Shown piece after piece: positions 31,930-41,277 of a DNA stretch of 64,000 nucleotides. Under the pieces are notes generated by a model. It worked only from the letters and a program-made list of their open reading frames with translations, did no database searches and was not told the origin of the DNA. Each line of letters begins with the position of its first letter. Position 1 is the stretch's first letter. The stretch is from Treponema vincentii (GTDB lineage: Bacteria > Spirochaetota > Spirochaetia > Treponematales > Treponemataceae). The stretch is taken from contig NZ_CP048020.1 of assembly GCF_010365865.1 (NCBI RefSeq), positions 620,001 through 684,000 of the forward strand, written 5' to 3'. The position numbers and the translations under genes were made by a program.

Positions 31930-32157
31930 ACTTTACGTAAGTCTTTTAAAAATAGGTGGAGCAGACGCTAGAAGCCTAGCCGAAATAAAACGGATGCACG
32001 CCACAGAATGTACGTCCTGTACATTCTGTGGCTACGAGTTTAGCCTTACGTCTAAACTCATTACTGATTTACTCCCCCGTCATCCGTGGCGGTTCTGATA
32101 CGGTGAGCATTTTCAGAAGCGGCACGGATAAATAAGTGCTTTTGAAAATAAATTTTT
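31930..32157. repeat. Three-hairpin repeat unit, copy 4
   Basis: The core (32001-32092) is nearly identical to 12428-12519: hairpin with loop GTCCT, GAGTTTAG/CTAAACTC, and a CCG-type stem with loop ATCCGT. Flanking arms differ from copy 3. Confidence 0.85.
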
Positions 32158-32290
32158 CGTAAGCCGTTTGAAAATAGACGATGCAGATACGAGGCGCGAG
32201 CACAAATTAACCGCAGGCGTATCTATGATACGTTGAGGATTAATTTGTGCGCAGCAACGAAGTAGATGCGCCGTATATTTTCAAACGGAG
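32158..32290. repeat. Nested palindrome homologous to the one at lon
   Basis: The inner part (GCAGATACGAGGCGCGAGCA to AACGAAGTAGATG) is almost identical to 12598-12682. The outer arms are CCGTTTGAAAATA and TATTTTCAAACGG, paired and changed in step relative to CCTTTTGAAA/TTTCAAAAGG at lon. It ends just before the ribosome site of the next gene. Confidence 0.85.
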
Positions 32291-32304
32291 AAAAGGAGAC
32301 TCGT

Positions 32305-32862
32305 ATGTACATAAAAAAATTGATAGGCACCCAATGCTATCTTGCGCCGCTCAATATTGAAGATGCCGAACAGTATGCCGTTTGGCTCAACGATATGGAA
32401 GTGACCGAAAATCTGCAATTAATTTCGTCGATTATTCCTGTCGATGGAGAAAGAGAGCTTCTAAAAAAGCTCGCTCAAGATCACAATTACGGTATCATCG
32501 ACAAAAAGACTAATGAACTGATTGGCAATGTAGGCTTTATCGACATCAATCACCTTCACCGGACGGCGGAAATCGGTATCTTCATCGGCAATAAGGGCTA
32601 TTGGGGTAAGGGATACGGGCGAGAAGCGCTGTCGCTGCTGCTGGATTACGCTTTTAAAAAGCTCAACTTGCATAATATTCTATTACGAGTGTATGACTTT
32701 AATCGGCGTGCCGTTGCCTGCTACGAAAAAGTCGGCTTTAAAAAAATCGGAGAAATCCGCGACGGTTTAACCCGAAATATGGAATATCACAATATCATCC
32801 TGATGGATATTCTACCTGCAGATTTTTACGAAGCAAATCCGCAGTATAAAGTTGAAAAATAA
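32305..32862 (+). CDS. GNAT-family N-acetyltransferase (RimJ/RimL-like)
   Basis: A 185-residue acetyltransferase starting behind AAAGGAG. The GNAT fold is seen in LAPLNIEDAEQYAVWLND at the start, the acetyl-CoA motif A (EIGIFIGNKGYWGKGYGREALSLLLDYAF, with the Q/RxxGxG/A-type loop as NKGYWGKGYG) and motif B (NRRAVACYEKVGFKKIGEIRD). RimJ/RimL-like members acetylate protein N-termini, antibiotics or small amines. The target is unknown. Confidence 0.9.
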   Translation: MYIKKLIGTQCYLAPLNIEDAEQYAVWLNDMEVTENLQLISSIIPVDGERELLKKLAQDHNYGIIDKKTNELIGNVGFIDINHLHRTAEIGIFIGNKGYWGKGYGREALSLLLDYAFKKLNLHNILLRVYDFNRRAVACYEKVGFKKIGEIRDGLTRNMEYHNIILMDILPADFYEANPQYKVEK

Positions 32863-32864
32863 GG

Positions 32865-33056
32865 AAACGCTTGCATAAAGTGTCGGAACTTCATAAAATA
32901 CCGGAGTAACTTCAGCGGCCACAATAAGGCTGCCTTGTTATCCGTCGAGTTTCGGCAAAGCCGAAACATCGCTTATTAAACATGTGCGCTTTTCGCGCAC
33001 TAATTCAACAGTTTCCAAAATACACATTTTATTCAACTGTTGAATTTTAAGGAATA
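32865..33056. repeat. Multi-hairpin leader before serS
   Basis: GTTTCGGCAAAGCCGAAAC and GTGCGCTTTTCGCGCAC are perfect hairpins, and ATTCAACAGT pairs with ACTGTTGAAT just before the serS ribosome site. An upstream stem pairs AATAAGGC with GCCTTGTT. It lacks T-box features that I can identify. Confidence 0.55.
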
Positions 33057-33058
33057 CC

Positions 33059-34333
33059 ATGCTTGACTATCGATTTATCAAAAATAATTTGGAAGCGGTT
33101 AAACAAAATATTATTAACCGTGCGATGCATGCCGATGCGGAAGCTGCCGTCCGCCTCTTTGACGAGCGAACTGAGATGGTAACTGCGTTGCAAGGGCTTC
33201 AGGCAAAACGAAATGAAAACTCCCTTGCAATGAAAAAGGCAAAGGACGCCGCAGAACGAAATGCGCTTATCGAAACGGGTAAGGCGATCAAGGCTGAAAT
33301 TGCAGCTGCCGAAGCAGCATTAAAAGAAAAGGAAGCGGCGCTTGATGCGGCCATGATGCAGATTCCGAATATGGCGCACCCTGATGCTCCGATCGGCAAA
33401 GAAGATACGGAGAACTGCGAAGTAAAGCGAGTTGGTACCGTTCCTCAGTTCGATTTTGAGCCTAAGGATCACGTACAACTGGCGGAAGCGCTCGACTTAA
33501 TCGACTTTGATGCTGCGACAAAGGTCTCCGGTGTAAAGTTTTACTACCTCAAAAATGAAGCAGTGTTTTTGGAACAGGCGCTGGTACTGTATGGCCTGAA
33601 TATTTTGCGCAAGCACGGATTTACCCCGTTTATTACCCCGGATGTCGCAAAAGAAGAAATTCTCCGCGGTATCGGTTTTAATCCGCGCGGAAGCGAATCG
33701 AATGTCTATACTATAGAAGACGAAGGTACCTGCCTTGTCGCCACGGCGGAAATTACGCTTGGTGGCTATCATGCGGACGAAATACTCGAAAAAGCAAAGC
33801 TCCCGTTGATGTATTGCGGACTTTCGCACTGTTTTCGGCGCGAGGCTGGAGCTGCGGGGCAGTTCTCCAAGGGATTATACCGCGTACACCAATTTACCAA
33901 GCTGGAGATGTTCGTATACTGCACCCCCGAAGAATCGGATGCCATTCACGAAAAACTCCGTCTTATCGAAGAAGAAATCTTTACCGGTTTAGGCATTGCG
34001 TTCCGCGTTGTCGACACCTGTACCGGAGACCTCGGCGCTCCCGCCTATCGTAAATGGGATTTGGAAGCATGGATGCCCGGGCGCAACGGCGGGGAATGGG
34101 GAGAAGTTACCTCTACCTCAAACTGTACCGACTATCAGGCGCGCCGCCTCAATGTACGGTTTAAAGACGATGACGGAAAAAATAAATATGTGCATATGCT
34201 GAACGGTACGGCGATTGCCGTGTCCCGTGCGCTTGTCGCCATCATAGAAAATTATCAGCAGAAGGATGGCAGTATCAAAATTCCCGAAGTACTGGTGCCC
34301 TATTGCGGATTTGACGTCATCAAAAAGAGATAG
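33059..34333 (+). CDS. serS: Seryl-tRNA synthetase
   Basis: A 424-residue class II synthetase charging tRNA-Ser and tRNA-Sec. The long N-terminal coiled-coil arm (about residues 28-105) is typical. Motif 2 is seen in SHCFRREAGAAGQFSKGLYRVHQFTKLEMF (about 258-288) and motif 3 in MLNGTAIAVSRALVAIIENYQ (about 380-400). AAGGA precedes the start. It is full length. Confidence 0.97.
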   Translation: MLDYRFIKNNLEAVKQNIINRAMHADAEAAVRLFDERTEMVTALQGLQAKRNENSLAMKKAKDAAERNALIETGKAIKAEIAAAEAALKEKEAALDAAMMQIPNMAHPDAPIGKEDTENCEVKRVGTVPQFDFEPKDHVQLAEALDLIDFDAATKVSGVKFYYLKNEAVFLEQALVLYGLNILRKHGFTPFITPDVAKEEILRGIGFNPRGSESNVYTIEDEGTCLVATAEITLGGYHADEILEKAKLPLMYCGLSHCFRREAGAAGQFSKGLYRVHQFTKLEMFVYCTPEESDAIHEKLRLIEEEIFTGLGIAFRVVDTCTGDLGAPAYRKWDLEAWMPGRNGGEWGEVTSTSNCTDYQARRLNVRFKDDDGKNKYVHMLNGTAIAVSRALVAIIENYQQKDGSIKIPEVLVPYCGFDVIKKR

Positions 34334-34349
34334 GAGCGTTTGCAAAGTC

Positions 34350-34378
34350 TTGCATAAACCTCTCTATTTTTATATAAT
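34350..34378 (+). promoter_or_regulatory. Promoter of secG
   Basis: TTGCAT (34350-34355), a 17-bp spacer and a perfect TATAAT (34373-34378), 36 bases before the start. Confidence 0.75.
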
Positions 34379-34414
34379 GCGTGATAATTTACTAAATTTC
34401 TGGAGTATCTGTCT

Positions 34415-34813
34415 ATGAGCGGAGTGAGCATTGCATTATTGGTATTTTTCATTATAGTTGCTTTTTTAATTGTGGGGTTGGTATTATTACAGAATGAAGA
34501 AGGAGACAGCTTAGGCGGTCTTTTTTCGGGTGGATCGAATTCCGCATTCGGCTCACGTTCCGGCAACATTCTGACAAGGGCAACGTATACCCTGATAACA
34601 CTTTTCTTTGTCGTTACCTTTTTCCTTGCATGGCTGAACAAAAGTCCCGGCGATTCCGGCTTGCAGCAAGACGCTCAAATACAGCAGGCGGAAACAGCAA
34701 CGGAATGGTGGAAAGAGAAAGATTCCGATTCCGGCAAAACCGATACTACGGAAAATACCGAAACCGATCCTCGATCTTCCGAAGAGGCGGCAGCTAATAA
34801 TACGTCTCATTAA
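34415..34813 (+). CDS. secG: Preprotein translocase subunit SecG
   Basis: A 132-residue membrane protein of the SecYEG channel. Two helices (about residues 5-28 and 51-72) flank the family loop: VGLVLLQNEEGDSLGGLFSGGSNSAFGSRSGNILTRAT. The C-terminal ~55 residues are an acidic, Ser/Thr-rich tail longer than in most SecG proteins and have no known role. It has a weak GGAG site. Confidence 0.93.
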   Translation: MSGVSIALLVFFIIVAFLIVGLVLLQNEEGDSLGGLFSGGSNSAFGSRSGNILTRATYTLITLFFVVTFFLAWLNKSPGDSGLQQDAQIQQAETATEWWKEKDSDSGKTDTTENTETDPRSSEEAAANNTSH

Positions 34814-34941
34814 AAAGAACTGTTGTATTTAATAACTGTTTTTGTTTTTTGGAATATGAATCGAAATAAGTTGCGGCGAGATGAATATATCTCTATTTCA
34901 TTCTAGGATTGTTCCTCTATAAAAGGAGCGTACAGGTAGGC

Positions 34942-37900
34942 ATGAAATATTTTATTACATTCGTTAGCACACTTTTTTTAATGGCCGGTTTAGTATTCTG
35001 TGCGGATATAACACCACTCTCATTCTATACCGAACCGGTGCTATTCCCCTTTAACGAAGTTGTCGGCATTGCAGAAGACAGCCATGATTGTCTGTACTTT
35101 GCTACCCGTTCTGGTCTTATTAAGTATAACGGGATTACGTCCGAAAAATATGAACACCTGCCTTTTGATAATACTACGATCCGTTCAAGTCAGATTCAGA
35201 CAGCCTATATGGACGCCGATGACATACTTTGGCTTGGCACATACAACGGATTAGAGCGTTTCGATATTAAAAATGGAACAATCACCCATTTTCCTGTCAG
35301 CGATGATGTGATTACAGCGGTTTTTCGCGATTCAAAGCGGCACTTATGGATAGGGACAATTAATGGATTATATTTTTGCCGCGATGGAGGCTGTAAGAAC
35401 TTTACCCCTTTCAATAACCATCAATATAACTCTTTTATCGGGAACAACACCATCAGATCAATCAGCGAGGACTCTCGCGGTGTCATTTACGCCTCAACGT
35501 ATGACGGGGTGTGGCAATACAATGAAACAGAGAGGTCTTTTGAGCCGTGCAGCCTCATACCTGAGGGATGTCCCGGAAAAAACGGTGTTGTTTACCATTT
35601 TATCGAAGACATCAGCGGCGTATATTGGCTTTCCGTTTGGGGAGTTGGACTTATCCGTATTGTACCGGACAAAAATAAATATGAAATCTATTCGCTACCG
35701 GATGCGCGAATATATACACTCTATAATAATTTTATTACCGACGATTACATTGCGGTAGGTACGTGGGGCGGCGGTCTGTACGTCATCAATAAAAAGACAA
35801 AAGAAGTAACCCCATATAAAGCTAATCAGAACCTGGCGGGGGCTCTGACCAATAATGTCGTATATTCACTTTTTATAAACAAATACAATATGCTCTTTGT
35901 CGGGACCGCTGATGCGCTCAATATAGCGGATTTGAGCCGCCTTTCAGGCGATATTGCCGTACCGCTCTATGACGAAGGTGCTGCAAGTCAAAAAAAGTTA
36001 TCGCATCTTGACGATACAATCTCTTGTTTAGCATCCAGTACGAACTATATTTGGGCGGCTTCCAATAACATCCTTGTTCGATACGACCTTGATCAGTTGG
36101 AACCGGAAGAGTTCCCGTTCATAGTGAGTAAAGATCAAGTAAACGGTGTGATTATTTATTCTATCAGTGTTATCAGCGATACGGAAGCTTGGATAGGTAC
36201 TAATAAAGGCCTGTACTTCTTTGATTCAAATACGGCTTCATTTACGCCGATTTCTTTATATAACGGCAGAATATCCGATACTTCAAGTTTTTTGGTGCGT
36301 TCTGTTTATCAAGACGCTGATGATACGCTCTGGATCGGTACGTACGGTGCGGGGCTTGTCCATTTTTCACCCATAAAGGGAATACTTTCACAATACCGTC
36401 ATTCAGACGTTCCCCGTTCGTTAAGTAACGATATTATCTTTTTTACCAATCGAGACAGTCGCGGTACACTGTGGGTAGGTACAAATAGAGGTCTTTGTCG
36501 ATATGTATCGGAGACAGACGATTTTATTTCGTACCTGTACGACGTAAATAAGCCTACGGGAATTTCTGCCAATCGTATTGATTCTTTTTGCGAAGATTCA
36601 AGAGGATTTCTATGGTTTGGCACAAACGACGGCGGTATTTGCCGGTTCGATCCAAAAACAGAACTCTTCCATACCTATACAAAAAGTATCGGTCTCTCCT
36701 CTAACCGGATCATCGGTATTACCGATGCGGATGACGGATTTCTATGGATAACAGCACTCAAATATTTAAATTTATTCGATATAGCACATGAAACGGCTCA
36801 AGCATATAATATCACCAATATACGCCGATATGGTTATTTCTCATGTGCGCCCATTGCTTTAAAAGACAAGGGATTGTTTTTCTTCGGCACCGATAAGGGT
36901 ATATTAAAAATATCTCAAGAAAAGCTCTATGCATTCAGACTCCAGTTTGCGCCCATTAAAATACGAGCATTGACTGCAGACGGCCAGTCAATTAACCTTT
37001 ATACAAGAAAGCAATCAATTACCTTCAGTTACAAAACAAAGGATATTAAAATTTCGTTTGCAGCGCCCTACTTTTCTCAGCATAAAAAGCCAATCGCTGC
37101 CTACAAATTGGTAGGCTTTGATAAAGATTGGGTTGTTGCTTCAGATAGGGATTTTGTACGATACACTAACCTTTCCCCCGGTTCGTATACGTTCTTAGTA
37201 AAAAATGTAGCAGAGGGACAAGATGCCGTACACGACAGCATTTCGTTCACCATACGGCAGAGTTTTCTTATTTCTCCCGTTATGATTTGGTTTTATATAG
37301 TCGTAGTATCTGTGATTGTTTTCCTAGCATATAAGATTCATAAGTTGTATTGGTTGCAGCGATATACCGATCTGCTCGAAGAAAAACAACTAGTGCTCAT
37401 ACAAGATAACTTTACCCTCAAAGAGCTTTCCCTGCTCGATCACTTAACCGGAATAGGCAATCGCCGGTATATCGATATGCTCGGTTTAAAAATATGGCAA
37501 ATGGCGATAGAGCATAATGTTCCGATAGCGGTTATGATGTTCGATATCGACTTTTTTAAAAATTATAATGATCGCTTCGGCCATCAAGCAGGTGACGAAC
37601 TGCTGCGTTTGATTGGAGCAGATTTAAAAAAGCGCATTAGAACGGAGACAGACTTGATAGGTCGGTATGGCGGAGAAGAATTCTTGATTGTAATGTATAA
37701 TTTGCCTCCTGAAAAGGCGATTCATATTGCGGAAGGAATCAGAAAAACAATAGAAACAATGCATGGGCGGTACGCCACAGAAATGGTAGGACAGGCAACT
37801 ATCAGTATCGGAGTCTTTGCGGGGAAACCTACCGAAAAAGATACTTTTGAACAAATGATCCATAAAGCGGATTGCGCCCTCTATCGCGCAAAACAGACGG

Positions 37901-37959
37901 GAAGAAATAAAGTTGTATTTTATGATACGACGATGGATCAGATAACAGACTGTAACTGA
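34942..37959 (+). CDS. Periplasmic-propeller sensor diguanylate cyclase
   Basis: A 1005-residue protein starting behind GGTAGG. A signal peptide ends near FCADI. Next come about 14 Reg_prop repeats forming a two-propeller sensor (about 30-690; for example DILWLGTYNGLERFD and RGTLWVGTNRGLCRY), then a Y_Y_Y domain (about 700-775) and one membrane helix (about 780-800). After a short coiled coil there is a GGDEF domain with LDHLTGIGNRRYID and the active site RYGGEEF (about 908). It should make c-di-GMP in response to an extracellular ligand. The RxxD inhibitory site is not standard (RTETD). It resembles hybrid two-component sensors with the kinase replaced. Confidence 0.93.
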   Translation: MKYFITFVSTLFLMAGLVFCADITPLSFYTEPVLFPFNEVVGIAEDSHDCLYFATRSGLIKYNGITSEKYEHLPFDNTTIRSSQIQTAYMDADDILWLGTYNGLERFDIKNGTITHFPVSDDVITAVFRDSKRHLWIGTINGLYFCRDGGCKNFTPFNNHQYNSFIGNNTIRSISEDSRGVIYASTYDGVWQYNETERSFEPCSLIPEGCPGKNGVVYHFIEDISGVYWLSVWGVGLIRIVPDKNKYEIYSLPDARIYTLYNNFITDDYIAVGTWGGGLYVINKKTKEVTPYKANQNLAGALTNNVVYSLFINKYNMLFVGTADALNIADLSRLSGDIAVPLYDEGAASQKKLSHLDDTISCLASSTNYIWAASNNILVRYDLDQLEPEEFPFIVSKDQVNGVIIYSISVISDTEAWIGTNKGLYFFDSNTASFTPISLYNGRISDTSSFLVRSVYQDADDTLWIGTYGAGLVHFSPIKGILSQYRHSDVPRSLSNDIIFFTNRDSRGTLWVGTNRGLCRYVSETDDFISYLYDVNKPTGISANRIDSFCEDSRGFLWFGTNDGGICRFDPKTELFHTYTKSIGLSSNRIIGITDADDGFLWITALKYLNLFDIAHETAQAYNITNIRRYGYFSCAPIALKDKGLFFFGTDKGILKISQEKLYAFRLQFAPIKIRALTADGQSINLYTRKQSITFSYKTKDIKISFAAPYFSQHKKPIAAYKLVGFDKDWVVASDRDFVRYTNLSPGSYTFLVKNVAEGQDAVHDSISFTIRQSFLISPVMIWFYIVVVSVIVFLAYKIHKLYWLQRYTDLLEEKQLVLIQDNFTLKELSLLDHLTGIGNRRYIDMLGLKIWQMAIEHNVPIAVMMFDIDFFKNYNDRFGHQAGDELLRLIGADLKKRIRTETDLIGRYGGEEFLIVMYNLPPEKAIHIAEGIRKTIETMHGRYATEMVGQATISIGVFAGKPTEKDTFEQMIHKADCALYRAKQTGRNKVVFYDTTMDQITDCN

Positions 37960-38034
37960 CATACCGGCTATCCCTGATGCGGCTCGATCGAAATAGTGCT
38001 CACAGAATATTGGAATATTAAAAAGGAGCAGTGT

Positions 38035-40104
38035 GTGTGTAACCTTACTACTATGCGAAATATCGGCATCATGGCGCATATCGATGCCGGAAAAACAACG
38101 ACAACCGAACGTATTCTTTTTTATACCGGAAAAATTCACCGTATCGGAGAAATCGATGACGGGGCTGCGGCAATGGACTGGATGCAGCAGGAACAAGACC
38201 GAGGTATCACCATTCAAAGTGCCGCAACGACAACCTATTGGCGTAATCACCAAATCAATATTATTGACACTCCGGGGCACGTCGACTTTACTGCTGAGGT
38301 GGAGCGCTCCTTGCGCGTACTCGACGGTGCAGTTGCCGTACTCTGCGCGGTAGGGTGGGTACAGCCGCAGACGGAAACGGTGTGGCGGCAGGCGGATCAT
38401 TACCATGTACCGCGCATCTGCTTTGTAAACAAAATGGATAGAATCGGCGCCGATTTTTTTGCGGCGATGGAGGATGTTAAAGAAAAATTCAGCTGTACGG
38501 TGATGCCGCTAGAAATTCCCATCGGCAGCGCGGAAAGTTTTGAAGGAGTTATCGATCTTATAACAATGGAAGAAATCCGCTGGGATGCGGACACCGAAGG
38601 CGAAAAATTTACTCGCAGCCCGCTTTCCGACCAATACCGTGCGGAGGCTGAAAAATATCGTGAAAAAATGCTGGATGTTGTTTCCGCCTACTCTGATGCG
38701 GTAACGGATTTAATACTTGAGGGAGAACCCATTCCGGCAGAATTGATCAAAAAAGAAATTCGAGCGGCGGTACTCCGGCGTGATTATATTCCATTTTTGT
38801 GCGGAGCTTCGCGGCGCAATATCGGTATTCAGCCGCTCATCGACGCAATTGTGGACTATCTGCCCGCACCCGACGAAGTTGCTCCTGCCGAAGGAATACA
38901 GGTCAAAAAAGGTACAGCGGTTTCCGTTCCCTGTAAAAGCGGCGGTGTGCCGCTTGGTTTAGTCTTTAAGATTCAATACGATCGAGAGGCCGGTGCGCTC
39001 TGCTATGTCCGTATGTATTCGGGAAAGGTAAAATCCGGTGATCAGATATATAATGTCGGCAAGAAAAAACGGGAGCGGATCGGCCGTATCCTGCGGATGC
39101 ACTCCAATAAATCCGAGCCGATGGATAGCGTGGAAGCAGGAGATATTGCCGTATTTGTCGGGCTCAAATTGGCGCAAACGGGCGATACGCTCGGCAGCGA
39201 AGGGATGCCGATACTCCTTGAATCCATGCAGTTTCCCGAACCGGTTATCTCCGTAGCCATCGAACCGAAAAGTCTTTCGGAAAGCGATAAACTCAAAGAA
39301 ACACTCGCGATTCTATCACGGGAAGATCCCACCTTTATAAGCCGTGAGGATGCGGAGACGGGACAGCTGATTATCTCCGGTATGGGTGAACTGCACTTGG
39401 ATGTTCTTACAACCCGTATGCTGCAGGACTTTAAGGTGGAAGCCCGTATCGGCAAGCCTCAGGTAACCTACCGCGAATCCGTTACACAAACGGTAGAACA
39501 CACCGAGCGATTCAGCAAGGTGCTGGCCGGTAAAGAGCAGGCGGCACAGCTCACGCTCCGTGTAGAGCCGCTTGAACGAGGTTCGGGGAATAGCTTTAAG
39601 AACACGGTTAAGGTCTCGACGGGCGGCACTCCGCAGGCGCATTCCCTCCCTGAAGATATTATCGAGGCGGTGGAGCACGCGATCCGCGGCGCCTTTAATT
39701 CGGGTATTCAATACGGCTATCCGTGCGTAGACATCGGCGTAACGCTCATCGATGCCGAATACGACGAGCTGACTGCGACAACCTTTGCGTTTGAAGCCGC
39801 CGCTGCGATGGGCTTTGACGAGGCGTGCCGAAAAGCCGCTCCCGAACTGCTTGAGCCGGTGATGAATGTTGATATTCTCTGTCCTAAGGAATTTGTCGGA
39901 GATGCGATGAGTCAGATGACGCAGCGCGGCGGCATGGTACTCGGCATGGATTCGAAGCCGAATATCGATGTCATTCATGCACAAGCGCCGATGGCGAAAC
40001 TCTTCGGCTTTTCTACCGATTTACGCTCCGTTACGCAGGGACGCGCCTCTTTTACGATGAGCTTTAGTCATTTTGAAATTAAAAAAGGCGGCCTCGGCAG
40101 CTAA
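38035..40104 (+). CDS. fusA: Translation elongation factor G (paralogue-type)
   Basis: A 689-residue GTPase that drives tRNA translocation or acts in ribosome recycling. GTG at 38035, six bases after GGAG, is the best start; ATG at 38053 ([21 protein letters not shown]) is also possible. G motifs are [10 protein letters not shown], the [12 protein letters not shown] switch, DTPGHVDF and NKMD. Domains II-V follow with GMGELHLDV and a late [21 protein letters not shown]. Spirochaetes carry more than one EF-G. Changes such as [15 protein letters not shown] in the G domain suggest this may be the second copy. It sits alone rather than in the str operon. Confidence 0.92.
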   Translation: MCNLTTMRNIGIMAHIDAGKTTTTERILFYTGKIHRIGEIDDGAAAMDWMQQEQDRGITIQSAATTTYWRNHQINIIDTPGHVDFTAEVERSLRVLDGAVAVLCAVGWVQPQTETVWRQADHYHVPRICFVNKMDRIGADFFAAMEDVKEKFSCTVMPLEIPIGSAESFEGVIDLITMEEIRWDADTEGEKFTRSPLSDQYRAEAEKYREKMLDVVSAYSDAVTDLILEGEPIPAELIKKEIRAAVLRRDYIPFLCGASRRNIGIQPLIDAIVDYLPAPDEVAPAEGIQVKKGTAVSVPCKSGGVPLGLVFKIQYDREAGALCYVRMYSGKVKSGDQIYNVGKKKRERIGRILRMHSNKSEPMDSVEAGDIAVFVGLKLAQTGDTLGSEGMPILLESMQFPEPVISVAIEPKSLSESDKLKETLAILSREDPTFISREDAETGQLIISGMGELHLDVLTTRMLQDFKVEARIGKPQVTYRESVTQTVEHTERFSKVLAGKEQAAQLTLRVEPLERGSGNSFKNTVKVSTGGTPQAHSLPEDIIEAVEHAIRGAFNSGIQYGYPCVDIGVTLIDAEYDELTATTFAFEAAAAMGFDEACRKAAPELLEPVMNVDILCPKEFVGDAMSQMTQRGGMVLGMDSKPNIDVIHAQAPMAKLFGFSTDLRSVTQGRASFTMSFSHFEIKKGGLGS

Positions 40105-40119
40105 CCGACCAACAACCGG

Positions 40120-41199
40120 TTAACCGGCAAAGCAGGTGCCGACATCCCACGCGGCGCGAATCATCGGGTGGTCTTCCGGTACTTTCTTGACCTTATCGGC
40201 GACCTTACTGAGGGGTACGGCGGTGATTCCCCCCTGTTGCAGAGCTGTCATAACGCCGTACCGTTCCTCTGCGGCGAACTCGGCAGCAGCAGCGCCGAAG
40301 CGCGTTGCCAATATACGGTCATAGCCGGAGGGGGTACCGCCCCTCTGCAAATAGCCGAGCACCGTAACCCGCGCATCGGCACCGGTAGCCGCTTCTATCT
40401 CCCCTGCGACCCGATATCCGATCGAACCGACCATAGATTTACGTGCTTCCTTTAAGGCTTTTTTGTTCATATCCTTTTCGCTAAACGATACGGCACCTTC
40501 GGCAACAGCAATTACGGAAAAATGTTTTCCTTTTTTACGGCGTTCCAGTAAGTGCTCGGCTATTGCTTCAATCCGGTAGGGGATTTCGGGGATGATAATA
40601 ACATCGCTGCCGCCGGCAATACCCGCGTAGAGCGCAAGCCATCCCGCCTTATGTCCCATAATTTCTATCACCATAATACGGTTATGACTCGCCGCCGTCG
40701 TATGCAGCCGGTCAATAGCATCCGTTGCAATATCAAGCGCGGTGTGGAAGCCGAAGCTCATATCATTATGCACAATATCGTTGTCGATGGTTTTCGGAAT
40801 ACCGATGATATTCAGTCCTTCATTTGCGAGCATATCGGCAGTAGTCTGCGAGCCATTGCCGCCGAGGACGGCGAGACAGTCTAAACGTAAGTCTTTGTAA
40901 TTTTTTTTAATACAATCAACCGCCCCGCTGCCGTCCGCATTACGCCAACCGCGGTCTTTAAACGGTTTTTCACGGGAAGCCCCCAAAATAGTCCCTCCGC
41001 GCGCGAGGATGCCGGAAAGATCTTGCTCCGTCAATATATGATACTTATTTTCGATGAGGCCGCGGTACCCTTGCTCAATACCAACCACTTCCATTCCGTA
41101 ACGGTTCATCGCTGTCCGAGCTAAAGCTCTGATAGCGGCGTTTAAGCCGGGAGCATCGCCCCCCGATGTTAAAATGCCGAGGCGTTTATGTGCAGTCAT
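40120..41199 (-). CDS. pfkA: 6-phosphofructokinase, PFK-A superfamily, atypical motif
   Basis: A 359-residue PFK-A-type enzyme phosphorylating fructose 6-phosphate. The phosphate loop ILTSGGDAPGLNAAIRA, catalytic PKTIDNDI and substrate motifs MGHKAGWLALYAGIAGG and VLGYLQRGGTPSGYDR are all visible. The nucleotide motif reads GGNGSQ where ATP enzymes have GGDGS. The Lys in PKTIDND is the residue seen in PPi-dependent and group III enzymes rather than the Gly of E. coli. Donor specificity (ATP or PPi) is therefore open. It is transcribed divergently from hisS. Confidence 0.93.
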   Translation of the reverse strand: MTAHKRLGILTSGGDAPGLNAAIRALARTAMNRYGMEVVGIEQGYRGLIENKYHILTEQDLSGILARGGTILGASREKPFKDRGWRNADGSGAVDCIKKNYKDLRLDCLAVLGGNGSQTTADMLANEGLNIIGIPKTIDNDIVHNDMSFGFHTALDIATDAIDRLHTTAASHNRIMVIEIMGHKAGWLALYAGIAGGSDVIIIPEIPYRIEAIAEHLLERRKKGKHFSVIAVAEGAVSFSEKDMNKKALKEARKSMVGSIGYRVAGEIEAATGADARVTVLGYLQRGGTPSGYDRILATRFGAAAAEFAAEERYGVMTALQQGGITAVPLSKVADKVKKVPEDHPMIRAAWDVGTCFAG

Positions 41200-41265
41200 A
41201 TTAAAAGAATACCCTGCTTTCCCCGCTTATGCAAGTGCGCACTGGTAACAGGTATAAAAATTCGC

Positions 41266-41271
41266 TATACT
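41266..41271 (+). promoter_or_regulatory. -10 box of hisS, possibly leaderless
   Basis: TATACT ends six bases before the hisS ATG, and no ribosome site lies between. The -35 region is weak. Confidence 0.4.
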
Positions 41272-41277
41272 GAAAAA

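Noticed and set aside
32865-33056. T-box riboswitch before serS
   Set aside because: No specifier codon in a stem I bulge and no recognisable T-box sequence (TGG-type antiterminator) was found. Several unrelated hairpins account for the structure.
37624-38406. Minus-strand ORF of 260 codons
   Set aside because: It is antisense to the GGDEF domain and the EF-G start, with no family pattern.
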